Below the pieces are notes generated by a model. The model made no database searches. It was given only the letters and a program-made list of their open reading frames with translations, and was not told the origin of the DNA. A program made the position numbers and the translations under genes. A stretch of DNA of 64,000 nt, taken from NCBI RefSeq assembly GCF_004745485.1, contig NZ_RHFG01000017.1:1-64000 (forward strand), given 5' to 3'. This DNA is from Brevibacterium sp. S22. Lineage in GTDB: Bacteria > Actinomycetota > Actinomycetes > Actinomycetales > Brevibacteriaceae. Shown in pieces: positions 44,793 through 53,389 of this stretch (the stretch's first letter is position 1; the number at the start of each line of letters is the position of its first letter).

Positions 44793-44964
44793 GCATTGAC
44801 CTCCGGTAGACAAAAAGGGACAGGGCCCGAAAATGGGCCCGATCTATTCTACGGGTGGAGGTTTCTCACAAATTCAACACCCCCTCTTTTCAGGAAGTTG
44901 ACTAAGCCGCGGGGGCGTCCAGGTCAGGCGGGGAGTGGGTGAAGTCAGGTCGGGATTCGCGGGG

Positions 44965-45492
44965 TCATGTTCGGGAGCGGGCGGCCACCTCGGTGACGGT
45001 GTCGACGAAACGCTGAGCCTCGGCGGGGGTGGTCTCCTCGAGCCGCATCGACGCTCCGACCTGCAGCTCCACGGTGACGGTCGCGCGTCCACGGAGATCT
45101 TCTGCGCGAACAGCTCCGATCTGCCGCAGGGACGCCTGCGAAAGCTGGGTGACGGAGCCCCGAGTATCGGTGCGCACCCGCATGATCCGCAGGTCGGTGA
45201 GGATGAGCAGATCCGTGTCGAAGGGCGGCAGACTCCGCAGCCGTTCGTACTCGATCTCACCGGGGCGGAACAGGCCGACCGCGTTGGTCGACGCTGCTCG
45301 CATCCGTGGGCTGCTCGGCATTCGACGGGTTGCTGATGCCGTCCTGCGGGTTCGAACCCAGCGGCGGATCGCGCGGAGCGGGGACCACGCGTCTGCGGGC
45401 GAGGAGCCGTCGGGGCTCTCGGGGCGGAGCGACTCCGGTCGGTCGGCGTCGGCTGGGGGAACCGGATCGGAGGGGAGGGAATGGGAGGTCAT
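44965..45492 (-). CDS. Soluble protein with PH-like C-terminal domain
   Basis: A 175-residue protein starting at ATG 45492. The first 70 residues are Pro/Ser/Arg-rich and probably disordered. The rest (FRPGEIEYERLRSLPPFDTDLLILTDLRIMRVR, then a run of strands and a C-terminal helix AEAQRFVDTVTEVA) has the layout of the C-terminal region of the TVWGD proteins, without their helices. CAGAAT 8 nt before the ATG could be a -10 element, implying a leaderless mRNA. It is divergent from the MntR-like gene. Function unknown. Confidence 0.68.
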   Translation of the reverse strand: MTSHSLPSDPVPPADADRPESLRPESPDGSSPADAWSPLRAIRRWVRTRRTASATRRMPSSPRMRAASTNAVGLFRPGEIEYERLRSLPPFDTDLLILTDLRIMRVRTDTRGSVTQLSQASLRQIGAVRAEDLRGRATVTVELQVGASMRLEETTPAEAQRFVDTVTEVAARSRT

Positions 45493-45588
45493 GACTGTGA
45501 TTCTGGCAGGGCCGCCTCGGTGCCGGGCCGGGTCGGAGGTAATCGTTTCGCAACATCTGTGTCGGTTCGTCCATGGGATACTGAAGGC

Positions 45589-46260
45589 ATGCGTGCAGGT
45601 GAAGTCTCCGAGGTCAGCCAGGACTACCTCAAGGCCATCTGGTCGGCCCAGGAATGGGGCGGGGACCCGATGACGGCCACCGAGCTTGCGAACCGATTCG
45701 GAACGACGAAGGCCAACGTGTCCGAGGTCCTCAAACGTCTCGACGAGCTCGACCTCATCACTCGGGTGCCCTACCGCCCGCCGGTGCTCACCGACCAGGG
45801 CAAGGCGATCGCCCTGTCGATGGTGCGCAGACATCGGCTCATCGAAACGTTCCTCGTCGAGTCGCTCGGCTACGGCTGGGACGAAGTCCACGACGAGGCC
45901 GAGATCCTCGAACACGCCGCCTCCGATCGGCTCATCGACCGTATCGACGCATTCCTCGGCCACCCGACGTCCGATCCGCACGGCGATCCCATTCCGGGTG
46001 CTGATGGTGCCGTCGATTCCCATACCCCGACGCTGCTCGCCGAGGCGGCGGCCGGGTCCTATGCGGTGTTGAGGGTCTCCGACGCCGATCCGCAGGTCTT
46101 GGGCATGCTCGCCGAGGCGGGTGTGCTTCCCGATGTCGCGCTCGACGTCATCGACCGTACCGATGAGGAGGTCATCGTGGAGATCGGAGGGAAGCGGGAG
46201 ACGATCGCTTCCGCGCTCGCCGCGGCCGTGTATCTGCGCATGGCCGCGGCGACGGGCTGA
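45589..46260 (+). CDS. mntR: DtxR/MntR-family metal-dependent repressor
   Basis: A 223-residue regulator with the DtxR layout: winged HTH at residues 5-65 (SQDYLKAIWSAQEWGGDPMTATELANRFGTTKANVSEVLKRL), a metal-binding dimerisation domain (RRHRLIETFLVESLGYGWDEVHDEAEILEHAASDRLIDRI) and a C-terminal SH3-like domain (from about residue 150). The metal ligands fit an Mn- or Fe-sensing protein. GATACT 8 nt before ATG 45589 suggests a leaderless start. The likely target is mntH at 32.6 kb, whose start abuts a palindrome; iron-type (IdeR) function cannot be excluded. Confidence 0.88.
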   Translation: MRAGEVSEVSQDYLKAIWSAQEWGGDPMTATELANRFGTTKANVSEVLKRLDELDLITRVPYRPPVLTDQGKAIALSMVRRHRLIETFLVESLGYGWDEVHDEAEILEHAASDRLIDRIDAFLGHPTSDPHGDPIPGADGAVDSHTPTLLAEAAAGSYAVLRVSDADPQVLGMLAEAGVLPDVALDVIDRTDEEVIVEIGGKRETIASALAAAVYLRMAAATG

Positions 46261-46307
46261 TCCTCGGCGAGCTGACGGGGTCGGCCCACTCGCTGAGCCG
46301 AAGGACT

Positions 46308-46868
46308 CTACCCTTGGTCGTCGTTGTGCGGCCGTGGGAACTTCGGTTCGGCGCGCAGCAGTGCCAGGGTCGTTGCCGTTCGGGCCTCGAAGCCTTCGGT
46401 GAGGAAGAGCTTCGGCCAGTCGCTCCACAGCTCGGATTCATACGGTGTGCCGGGCAGATAGGTTGTGAATGTCGCCTGTCGGTGTCCCGGGTGGGATCGG
46501 AATGCCGTTTTCGGAATGGTGCGCAGACTCTCGAACAGTGCTGTGTAGAGCACCGGGTTGAAGCCGTCTGCGCGGGCGGAGTCGGCGGTGCTCACCCAAT
46601 CGGGCCCGGCAATCGGAATGCCGCGGGCGATCGCCGAACTCATCTGAGCTTTGATGCCGGCCCGCTGTGGGTCGGGGGAGTGGTGGAGCAGGACCTTCGC
46701 CCAGCGCAGCGCCTCCTCGGGTTCGAAACCCGGCCACTGTTCAGCCGCCCTGCGGCGGTTCTCGGCGTCGCGGCGATCGGCTGCTCCATTGGAATGAGGT
46801 ACCCCATGACGGTCGGCGTGAGCGGCCGAGTCGTCGGGCGGGAAACTGTCATGGAAGTCTGCAGGCAT
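46308..46868 (-). CDS. Hypothetical protein
   Basis: A 186-residue soluble protein starting at ATG 46868 with GAAGGAC upstream. The first 50 residues are rich in Asp, His and Arg (DDSAAHADRHG). The rest is mostly helical, with a Trp-rich middle (WPGFEPEEALRWAKVLLHH) and a C-terminal TTYLPGTPYESELWSDWPKLFL segment. There is no signal peptide or membrane helix. I do not recognise a family. It is convergent with the MntR gene. Confidence 0.62.
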   Translation of the reverse strand: MPADFHDSFPPDDSAAHADRHGVPHSNGAADRRDAENRRRAAEQWPGFEPEEALRWAKVLLHHSPDPQRAGIKAQMSSAIARGIPIAGPDWVSTADSARADGFNPVLYTALFESLRTIPKTAFRSHPGHRQATFTTYLPGTPYESELWSDWPKLFLTEGFEARTATTLALLRAEPKFPRPHNDDQG

Positions 46869-47098
46869 GGCGGACCGTCCTTCTCGGGCGCATCGTCCCG
46901 GATCGAAGCTTGCCCGAGCGGTCGGCGCGGGCCCGTTCTTCCCCTGGGGCACCCGGTCGATGACGGGTTGCCGTGTGGCCGGCCAGGTACCGATGGCCAC
47001 AACTCGCGAACGTGATTTCAGTGTAGCCGGAGGGGCTGACACAACAGCGTGGACTGACGGAGAGTCCGGCGCGTTAATCCATCAGTCTGCAGGGGGCA

Positions 47099-47623
47099 TC
47101 AGTTTGCAGGTGGTGAGTATTCGAATACTGCGCCGAGGCCGTCATCCGGGTGATAATTCCAAGAGACTGAAAAAGCATCCCATTCTGCGGACTGGGTTCC
47201 ATCGAGCGCGCGCGTTTGACCCATTCGCGACGTTACGGAATCTGGCATTCCAAGGTTCTCACCGATGCAATAGACGTCTGAGATCTCCGGACCGTAATAC
47301 TCTCCAGCCCCGCTGATAGTGATGCTCAGTTCGTCTGAGCTCAACGTAGCTCCGTCGGCACTGTCCAGAGAACAAGTCGCATAAGCTTGCGCAATGAGGT
47401 CTGCTTTCGCTGACTCTTGACTTTCGTCAAAGGCGGCGTTGACGCCGATGATCCCGCCGACTGCTCCAGCGCCGAGCACGACTCCAATACCAAGCCCTCC
47501 AAGTCCGAACCAGAGATGCCGTTTGGATCCCGCTTGTTTAGCAGGCGGATAATAGCTCGGGCTGAACTGCGGTCGTTCGGGAATCGGAAGTTCGTAGTTA
47601 TTTGTAGGTGGGAATGACACTCG
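47099..47623 (-). CDS. Membrane-anchored hypothetical protein in an A+T-richer patch
   Basis: A 174-residue protein if translation begins at GTG 47623 (VSFPPTNNYELPIPERPQF); a longer frame to 47752 exists but would include an 11-bp-arm palindrome. A Pro-rich cytoplasmic tail precedes one Gly-rich helix (HLWFGLGGLGIGVVLGAGAVGGIIGVNAAF), and an external domain of about 100 residues contains two Cys (ATCSLDSADG and VYCIGENLG) that could form a disulfide. Codon use is visibly less G+C-rich than its neighbours. No family recognised; possibly acquired. Confidence 0.6.
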   Translation of the reverse strand, partial: RVSFPPTNNYELPIPERPQFSPSYYPPAKQAGSKRHLWFGLGGLGIGVVLGAGAVGGIIGVNAAFDESQESAKADLIAQAYATCSLDSADGATLSSDELSITISGAGEYYGPEISDVYCIGENLGMPDSVTSRMGQTRALDGTQSAEWDAFSVSWNYHPDDGLGAVFEYSPPAN

Positions 47624-47645
47624 ACTTCGGGCTTTCTCGTGCGGT

Positions 47646-47670
47646 GAAGAATTCGGTTTCCGAATTCTTC
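47646..47670. promoter_or_regulatory. Perfect palindrome upstream of the 47.1-kb gene
   Basis: Arms GAAGAATTCGG and CCGAATTCTTC with a TTT loop, ending 23 bp before the proposed GTG start. It could be an operator or a terminator-like hairpin. Confidence 0.45.
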
Positions 47671-48043
47671 CTATCTCCAGAATCGGCAATCTACTGACAA
47701 TTAGACTGCAAATGAGATTGATTGGCAATCGAGAGAATGTCGCGTTCGTCACTGCTGGTGAGAAAGTCTGGCTGTGCGCAGGACTTGATTGGGTACGGCC
47801 ACCGAACAGATCCGGTCAGCTGCTCGAATGCTGACGAGCTTTCCGGAACGTTTCCGTCTGTGCCCAACCGGATTGCAGCTGTTCTGTTTTCACCCGAGGC
47901 GGAGGCTGGATAAGTCCTTCTTCACTGGCATCGGCGACCGATGACCAGAAGCGGAGGTCGTGGCCCTCGGCCGTTTCGTCGCAGTCGACACAGGTGCGAA
48001 ACTCGATGGTCCCCTCTTCAGTTGAGGCGGCCCGTCAGAGCCC

Positions 48044-48069
48044 CGGCCCGACGGGGAAACGTCGGGCCG
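48044..48069 (-). terminator. Terminator after the erm-type gene
   Basis: Perfect 10-bp stem CGGCCCGACG / CGTCGGGCCG with a GGGAAA loop, beginning 14 nt past the stop. There is no T-run. Confidence 0.65.
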
Positions 48070-48082
48070 AGGCACTGGACTC

Positions 48083-49234
48083 TCACCTCCGCGGCAGGTT
48101 CCACCTCGGCTGGGGCTGCTGCGGTTTCTGGTGCTGGTTCATGAAACCGCGTTCGGCCTGCAGGTGGCCCTTGTCATGGCTCTTCGCCTTCGGATCGGCA
48201 CCCGGAATGGAGGCCTGCAGCTTCTCGGCTGCCGGTGTGGCGCCGACGATGGGCAGCTCTCCGGTGATCAACGGCTTCTCCGGGGCCGCCTCGGTGATGG
48301 GGTTCCTTTTGGGTCCTTTGTCGTTTCGCATGGTCTTTCCCTTCTTCGCATTCTTCGGCTTCTGCGCGGTCTTCGCGGATTTCTGCTGGCCGCCGGCGTT
48401 CTTCCGGCTGGGCTCGGCGGCCAGCTCGGTGAACAGTCCGGTCCACTGGTCGGGGGTGAGGTCCTTGGGCAAGGTGTCTCCTCTGATGTCGTTGCGGTCC
48501 ATGGTCGATTGCAGCGTGCGGTGATCGGTGATGCTCATCTTCGAGAGGATTCCTTTCATTCCTCGCCCGCGGCCGGTGAAGACCGACCGGACGAACTGTT
48601 GATAATCGGATCGAACACCGGCTGGGATCGATCCGGTGGGGCAGCGATCGATGGTGAGGATTCCGCCATCGACGCTGGGTTTCGGGGTGAACGCGTCTGC
48701 GGGGACGCGGGTGATGAGGCGGAAGTCGAACCATGGGGCCCACTGGGCGGTCATCATGGTCGACCCGCCGACTCCTGCGCGTTTGCGAGCGACCTCCCAT
48801 TGAGTGAGGAGGATCGCCTGCTGCCAGCGTCCGGAGCGCAGCAGCTTGCGGAGGATGGGCGTCGTGAGATGGAACGGCAGATTGCCGACGATGACCGGCC
48901 GGTCGAGCCGGGTGGTCAGGACGTCGGCGTGCCGGACCTCGGCCCGCGGGTACGTGTCTTCAAGGTGATCCAACCTCGTTTCGTCGAGTTCGACGAGTGT
49001 GAGCTCTCGCCCGAGCCGGTAGAGCTCGGCGGTGACTGCCCCATCGCCGGGGCCGATCTCCATGATCGGTCCGGAGGTGGAACGAGCCAGGCTCGCAATC
49101 GTTGTGATGGTGGTGTGTGAGCGGAGGAAGTTCTGACCGAGTTCGTGGCCTCCGCCGTGCATCGACCGTGAAGTCGAACGCGGCGATGTCGAACGCGTGG
49201 GTGTCGAACGGTTACGTGGCGATTGGTGTAGCAA
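48083..49234 (-). CDS. Erm-type 23S rRNA (adenine-N6)-methyltransferase with lysine-rich tail
   Basis: About 383 residues. The core (GHELGQNFLRS, then IMEIGPGDGAVTAELYRLG as SAM motif I, and GNLPFHLTTPILRKLL as the catalytic motif IV) is that of Erm methylases, which modify A2058 of 23S rRNA and give macrolide-lincosamide-streptogramin B resistance. KRAGVGGSTMMTAQWAPWF and FTPKPSVDGGILTI follow as in other actinobacterial Erms. Unusually, about 120 residues extend past the core: a Lys/Ala/Gln-rich stretch (KNAGGQQKSAKTAQKPKNAKK) and a Gln/Pro/Arg-rich end. TTG 49234 is preferred for its GGAG spacing; TTG 49249 and ATG 49162 are alternatives. Resistance is inferred, not shown. Confidence 0.85.
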   Translation of the reverse strand: MLHQSPRNRSTPTRSTSPRSTSRSMHGGGHELGQNFLRSHTTITTIASLARSTSGPIMEIGPGDGAVTAELYRLGRELTLVELDETRLDHLEDTYPRAEVRHADVLTTRLDRPVIVGNLPFHLTTPILRKLLRSGRWQQAILLTQWEVARKRAGVGGSTMMTAQWAPWFDFRLITRVPADAFTPKPSVDGGILTIDRCPTGSIPAGVRSDYQQFVRSVFTGRGRGMKGILSKMSITDHRTLQSTMDRNDIRGDTLPKDLTPDQWTGLFTELAAEPSRKNAGGQQKSAKTAQKPKNAKKGKTMRNDKGPKRNPITEAAPEKPLITGELPIVGATPAAEKLQASIPGADPKAKSHDKGHLQAERGFMNQHQKPQQPQPRWNLPRR

Positions 49235-49702
49235 TGGGATGTGCTCCAAAAAGAAGATGGAGGCACCCGAGGCAGCGCAATGATGGTGATGCAGACCGAT
49301 TCGCGATGACCTGGTCGACCGTTGTGATCGAGGTGGTCAGTGGAATGGAAGAAGATCAGCCGATTGTCGCATCGCCCGGATGCCGATGGCTCTCCGGGAG
49401 GACAACGCGCTTGCGGAAGTGATCAGGGTGACCGTCGTCGGTCAGCCGATCTCAGAAAGATTCGCCGAGCGCGCCGTCAGGCGCTGCGGTGACGAATGTA
49501 GAAGCAAGGCGCAGTCATTGCGCTGCTGTTCAATGTTCCCATGCCGAACAAGGTAGCACAGCGGATCCTGCCGTGACCAGAGGCAGATGAAAAATACCCC
49601 GCCGACTTCGACTGGAAGGCGGCGGGGCGGGAGTTCGGATCCGTTCGGGCGGATGCCGCGAACGGATCCGGCCAACGCTTCGGGAGCGTTCGTGTCAGTG
49701 GG
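49235..49702. other. 468-bp intergenic region upstream of the erm-type gene
   Basis: Contains the pit terminator (49597-49627) and presumably the promoter and leader of the erm-type gene. A possible 11-codon leader ORF, MRQSADLLPFH, lies on the minus strand at 49372-49337, but no paired hairpins support it. Nothing else is evident. Confidence 0.5.
49597..49627 (-). terminator. Terminator after the phosphate transporter gene
   Basis: CCCCGCCG / CGGCGGGG stem; on the minus strand it is followed by TATTTTTC. It lies about 75 nt past the pit stop. Confidence 0.78.
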
Positions 49703-51205
49703 TCATCCCATAATGGTGCGCAAGGTGATGACGCCGATCGAACCGATGGCCGCGGCGGCCGGAAGGGTGATGATCCAAGCCAGCGCGATCGGCTTCATGA
49801 GCTTCCAGTTCGCCGATCGGTTGACCAGCCCGACACCGATGATCGCGCCGATGAGGATGTGCGTCGACGACACAGGCAGCCCACTCACCGAGGCGGCCAT
49901 GACGATCCCCGCGGCAGCGAGTTCCGCGGCGAATCCGGAGGCCGGGTGGATCTCGGTGAGTTTCGTTCCGACGGTGGAGATGACCTTGCGCCCGATGAAC
50001 CACAGCCCGGCGACGAGGGCGATACCGCAGGTGAGCAAGGCGGCGAACGGAACGGTCGCTTCGCCGTTGATGCTGTCGGTGCGAAGCACATCGAGGACGG
50101 CGGCGAAGGGGCCGACGGCGTTCGCGATGTCGTTGGAGCCGTGGCTGAAGGCGAAAGCAGAGGCGGTGAACACCTGCATCCACGAGAAGATGACGTAGGT
50201 GGCGCGGGGAACGGTCTGCTTGCGCAGGGTCCTTGCGAAGACGAAGACGGCCAGCCACACGGCGGTGCCGATCATCGCCATGATGAGGATGCCGCCGAAG
50301 ACGCTCACGCTGACGTCGAGGTTCTTCAGCCCCTTGAACAGCAGCATCGCGGTGATGATGACCGCCCCCGCGGCCGCGATGAGCGGAACCCAGCGCTGCA
50401 GTGCCGAATGGGTGCCGACCGATCCGTTGTCGGTGGGGGCCTCCTCGGTGGCGGTGTCGATCTGTGCGTCGACGGAGCCCTCTGCCGGGGAGACCGGGCT
50501 GAGCATGTGGGGCTTCAGTGTGTGCGACAGTGCCTTGCCGAGGACGTATTTCTTGATCAGTCCGTAGGTGAGGAATGCGGCGAGGCCGCCGAGGGCCGGT
50601 GAGACCACCCAGGAGATCGCGATCTGGCCGACCTCGGACCACTGCACCATGGAGAATCCGCCGGTGCCGGTGACGAAGCCGATCGTCAGGGAGGCGCCGA
50701 TGATGCCGCCGATGATCGCGTGCGTCGTCGACACCGGCCAGCCCATCCGGGTCGCCAGGAGCAGCCAGACCGACGCACCGAGCAGAGCCGCCATCATGAT
50801 GTACGCGAAGTCCATCGGGTTGATCGCCACCCCGCTGAGGTCGACGATTCCGCTCTTGACCGTGTCGGTGACGTCCCCGCCGGCGAGCAGTGCACCGCTG
50901 ACCTCGAAGACCGCGGCGATGAGCAGGGCCTGCTTCATCGTCAGGGTGCCGGCGCCGACGGAGGTGCCGAAGGCGTTGGCGACATCGTTGCCGCCGATGT
51001 TGAAGGCCATGAAGGCACCGAAGAGCACCGTGGTGATGAGCACCATGCGGGGCGCGTCCCGGCCGACGAAGTCGAAGGACCACAGGGTGAAGGCGATGAG
51101 GGTGATCGCCAGCAGGGCGCCGAAGGCCAGATGCCAGAGACGGTCGTTGCTGCGGCCGACGGTAGGCGGCGGAGTGTGGCGCTCCGGTGCCAGAGCCTGG
51201 GTCAT
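49703..51205 (-). CDS. Inorganic phosphate transporter, PiT family
   Basis: A 500-residue low-affinity phosphate:cation symporter. The two PiT half-signatures are [18 protein letters not shown] (residues 69-86) and [16 protein letters not shown] near residue 365; [11 protein letters not shown] and [11 protein letters not shown] are the matching second motifs, so both halves are intact. A charged central loop (residues 240-275) separates them. ATG 51205 follows AGGAG. It appears to be monocistronic with its own terminator. Two GTTCACC-like units 11 bp apart lie 85-105 bp upstream, a weak hint of PhoP control. Confidence 0.94.
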   Translation of the reverse strand: MTQALAPERHTPPPTVGRSNDRLWHLAFGALLAITLIAFTLWSFDFVGRDAPRMVLITTVLFGAFMAFNIGGNDVANAFGTSVGAGTLTMKQALLIAAVFEVSGALLAGGDVTDTVKSGIVDLSGVAINPMDFAYIMMAALLGASVWLLLATRMGWPVSTTHAIIGGIIGASLTIGFVTGTGGFSMVQWSEVGQIAISWVVSPALGGLAAFLTYGLIKKYVLGKALSHTLKPHMLSPVSPAEGSVDAQIDTATEEAPTDNGSVGTHSALQRWVPLIAAAGAVIITAMLLFKGLKNLDVSVSVFGGILIMAMIGTAVWLAVFVFARTLRKQTVPRATYVIFSWMQVFTASAFAFSHGSNDIANAVGPFAAVLDVLRTDSINGEATVPFAALLTCGIALVAGLWFIGRKVISTVGTKLTEIHPASGFAAELAAAGIVMAASVSGLPVSSTHILIGAIIGVGLVNRSANWKLMKPIALAWIITLPAAAAIGSIGVITLRTIMG

Positions 51206-51289
51206 TCGTACTCCTAGCGAGAATCTGTCGATGAGGCTGTGTCTGCTTCCATGATTCTCGGACCGAATGGCCGCCAGGTTACGGGAAAG

Positions 51290-51307
51290 GTGAATGGAGA
51301 GTTAACT
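51290..51307 (-). promoter_or_regulatory. Possible PhoP (PHO) box, weak
   Basis: On the minus strand GTTAACT and ATTCACC are spaced by exactly 11 bp, like the GTTCACC direct repeats of actinobacterial PHO boxes. A third unit is not recognisable, so this is tentative. Confidence 0.25.
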
Positions 51308-51486
51308 CCGATTCCGTGATCCGCGAAATGCGCATGCACACTCGGTGCCTTTTGCCTTCCGTTCACGCAATGTTCCAGGTCAGATGCTATATAGGCGCGT
51401 TCTCGCGAAACGAAGTGGACGGGGCTTTCTAAGCAGAAAGTCATGTTGTGACAATGACCACTTCGGCCGGAATCGGGTGCACGAAA

Positions 51487-51520
51487 GAGCCCGGATCCGC
51501 GCATCTGCGGATCCGGGCTC
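51487..51520 (-). terminator. Terminator after the HdeD-like gene
   Basis: Perfect 14-bp stem GAGCCCGGATCCGC and complement with a 6-nt loop, 35 nt past the stop; on the minus strand it is followed by TCTTTCG. Confidence 0.78.
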
Positions 51521-51554
51521 CACCGGTGGCAAGAGTTCGCCGAGGCGGTCTGAC

Positions 51555-52151
51555 TCAGTCGATGATCTCGCCGCTGATGACATCGCCGCCGCCGTCATCG
51601 GGACGGTTGCGGTGCGGATCGGACTTCATCTGCCGGTCGGCCCTGCGCAGGCGACGGCCGAGGGCGATGAGGGCGATGCCGACGAGGACGATGAACCCGG
51701 CGAGGGTGAAGATCAGCGCCGTCACTCCGGCGGCCGGGGCGAAGAGGAAGAAAGCGCCGAGGATGATGCCGATGACGCCGATGACGGTGAGCACCCACCA
51801 GGACCGGACCTCCATGCGGCGGATGAAGAGGGACACGGTGAGGGACAGGAAGCTGAAGAAGATGATCGCGAATCCGGTGAGGACTGTGACCATGGATGCG
51901 AACAGCATCGGGGTGAGGAAGATGAGCACACCGAGGAGGATGAGCAGCACCGCGCGTGTGACCATGCTGCCGGTGCGGCCTCCTCGCGGTGCGAATACGA
52001 GAGAGGAGATGGCGATGACGGCGAGCCAGCAGGCGAAGATCCGCACAACCACCTCGGCGGAGGTGCCTGGCCAGACCATCATCAACGCACCCATCACGAG
52101 GGCGATGACGCCGTTGACGATGACTGTTCTTCCAGTGCGCTTGAGGTCCAT
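51555..52151 (-). CDS. HdeD-family (DUF308) membrane protein
   Basis: A 198-residue protein with six short hydrophobic helices in three pairs, the HdeD/DUF308 pattern (VNGVIALVMGALMMVWPGTSAEVVVRIFACWLAV at the start). A charged cytoplasmic tail of about 40 residues follows (RRLRRADRQMKSDPHRNRPDD). In E. coli HdeD is linked to acid resistance; in actinobacteria the role is unknown. ATG 52151. The SPFH gene ends 79 nt away on the same strand and upstream, so co-transcription is possible. Confidence 0.85.
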   Translation of the reverse strand: MDLKRTGRTVIVNGVIALVMGALMMVWPGTSAEVVVRIFACWLAVIAISSLVFAPRGGRTGSMVTRAVLLILLGVLIFLTPMLFASMVTVLTGFAIIFFSFLSLTVSLFIRRMEVRSWWVLTVIGVIGIILGAFFLFAPAAGVTALIFTLAGFIVLVGIALIALGRRLRRADRQMKSDPHRNRPDDGGGDVISGEIID

Positions 52152-52230
52152 GCCTTCAGCCTAGTCCTCCGGTTTGGACAGACGCTGAGGACATCGATGC
52201 GGGACCGGTGGACGACCGGGGCGCAGTGGT

Positions 52231-53253
52231 TCAGGCATGCCCGAGGTGCTCCTCCTGTTCGGCTGAGTTGACCTGTTCAGCCGAATCCGAGGTGGTCCGC
52301 TCCTGTTCGGGCATGTCCGAGGTGACGCGCTCCTGTTCGGGCATGAGCCCGGTGAGTTTGAGCGATTCGGACATCGCCTGGACGATGGCGTCGAGGTCGG
52401 CCGGAACGCTTGCCGCTGCGTCCGCAGCGGACCGATCGGCCGCCTCGGTGGGGGTGTCCGTCGTGGACCGCGCACCCTCCTCGGCGGTGGGAGGAGCGGT
52501 CGGGGTGTTGTTCTCGAGGAAGCGCAGCAGCTCGACAGGGAACGGCAGGACCAGGGTCGAGTTCCGTTCCGCGGCCACCTCGACGATGGTCTGGAGAAGG
52601 CGCAGCTGCAGGGCGGACGGGGTGTCGGCCATGGCCTCGGATGCTTGGGCGAGCTTGTTCGACGCCTGCAGCTCACCATCGGCGATGATGACGCGGGACC
52701 GACGTTCACGTTCGGCCTCGGCCTGGCGCGACATCGAGCGTTTCATCGTCTCGGGCAGGGCCACGTCCTTGATCTCGACGCGGTCGATGTGAATGCCCCA
52801 GTCGACGGCGGGGTTGTCGATCATGATCGCCAAGCCCTGGTTGAGGCGTTCGCGATTGGTGAGCAGGTCATCGAGCTCGCTCTGGCCGATGATGGAACGC
52901 AGCGAGGTCTGCGCAACTTGGCCGACGGCGAGCTGGTAGTCCTCGACGTCGACGATGGCTTTGCGCGGATCGATGACCTTGAAATAGATGACGGCGTCGA
53001 CTCGGACGGTGACGTTGTCGCGAGTGATGCCTTCCTGAGCGGGGATCGGCATCGTCACGATCTGAAGGTTGACCTTCTCGATCTTGTCGACGAACGGGAT
53101 GATCGCTGTCATCCCTGGGGACTTCGGCTCGGAATTGACTCTGCCGAGGCGGAAGACCACCCCGCGCTCATACTGTCTGACGATCTTCAGGCTGTTTCCC
53201 AGCGTGATTGCTCCGAGTGCGACAAGTGCGGCGAGGATACTGAGCGCCAACAT
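52231..53253 (-). CDS. SPFH/band-7 (slipin-like) membrane protein
   Basis: A 340-residue protein. One N-terminal helix (residues 3-20) is followed by the SPFH domain (YERGVVFRLGRVNSEPKSPGMTAIIPFVDKIEKVNLQ, then VTVRVDAVIYFKVIDPRKAIVDVEDY) and a coiled coil (QAEAERERRSRVIIADGELQAS). The C-terminal 85 residues are low-complexity, with near-repeats of MPEQER(V/T)TSD. ATG 53253 follows AAGGAGG. SPFH proteins form large membrane rings or microdomains and often control proteases; no NfeD partner gene is adjacent. Confidence 0.92.
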   Translation of the reverse strand: MLALSILAALVALGAITLGNSLKIVRQYERGVVFRLGRVNSEPKSPGMTAIIPFVDKIEKVNLQIVTMPIPAQEGITRDNVTVRVDAVIYFKVIDPRKAIVDVEDYQLAVGQVAQTSLRSIIGQSELDDLLTNRERLNQGLAIMIDNPAVDWGIHIDRVEIKDVALPETMKRSMSRQAEAERERRSRVIIADGELQASNKLAQASEAMADTPSALQLRLLQTIVEVAAERNSTLVLPFPVELLRFLENNTPTAPPTAEEGARSTTDTPTEAADRSAADAAASVPADLDAIVQAMSESLKLTGLMPEQERVTSDMPEQERTTSDSAEQVNSAEQEEHLGHA

Positions 53254-53389
53254 GTCGAATCGCCTCCTTTGACGATTGACTGTCCAGCCCATTCTACGCC
53301 TGTGTGACGGGGAAAGACACGGGTCAGAGGCAATGCGCAGGTGGCGCGCCCGAGGTGCTCCGGGCTCGCTGCACCCGGCTGAGTCTGGC

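Larger units (their letters stand above)
47624..48082. other. 459-bp intergenic region with lower G+C
   Basis: Holds a perfect palindrome (47646-47670) and the terminator of the erm gene (48044-48069). A 63-codon plus-strand frame near 47.8 kb has no support. Base composition is visibly more A+T-rich than the rest of the window to about 47.8 kb. Confidence 0.55.
51206..51554. other. 349-bp gap upstream of the PiT gene
   Basis: Contains a possible PhoP box near 51290-51307 and the terminator of the HdeD-like gene at 51487-51520. No ORF is credible. Confidence 0.5.

Noticed and set aside
42435..44942. An 835-codon plus-strand open frame opposite the BetT gene
   Set aside because: It is a low-complexity His/Gly/Glu/Asp-rich shadow of the transporter gene without domains or a ribosome site.
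47722..47913. A 63-codon plus-strand ORF
   Set aside because: No ribosome site, no similarity, and it lies over the promoter region of the neighbouring minus-strand gene.
49337..49372. An 11-codon ORF (MRQSADLLPFH) as an erm leader peptide
   Set aside because: No pair of alternative hairpins linking it to the erm start was found and the distance is long. It is recorded only as a possibility.
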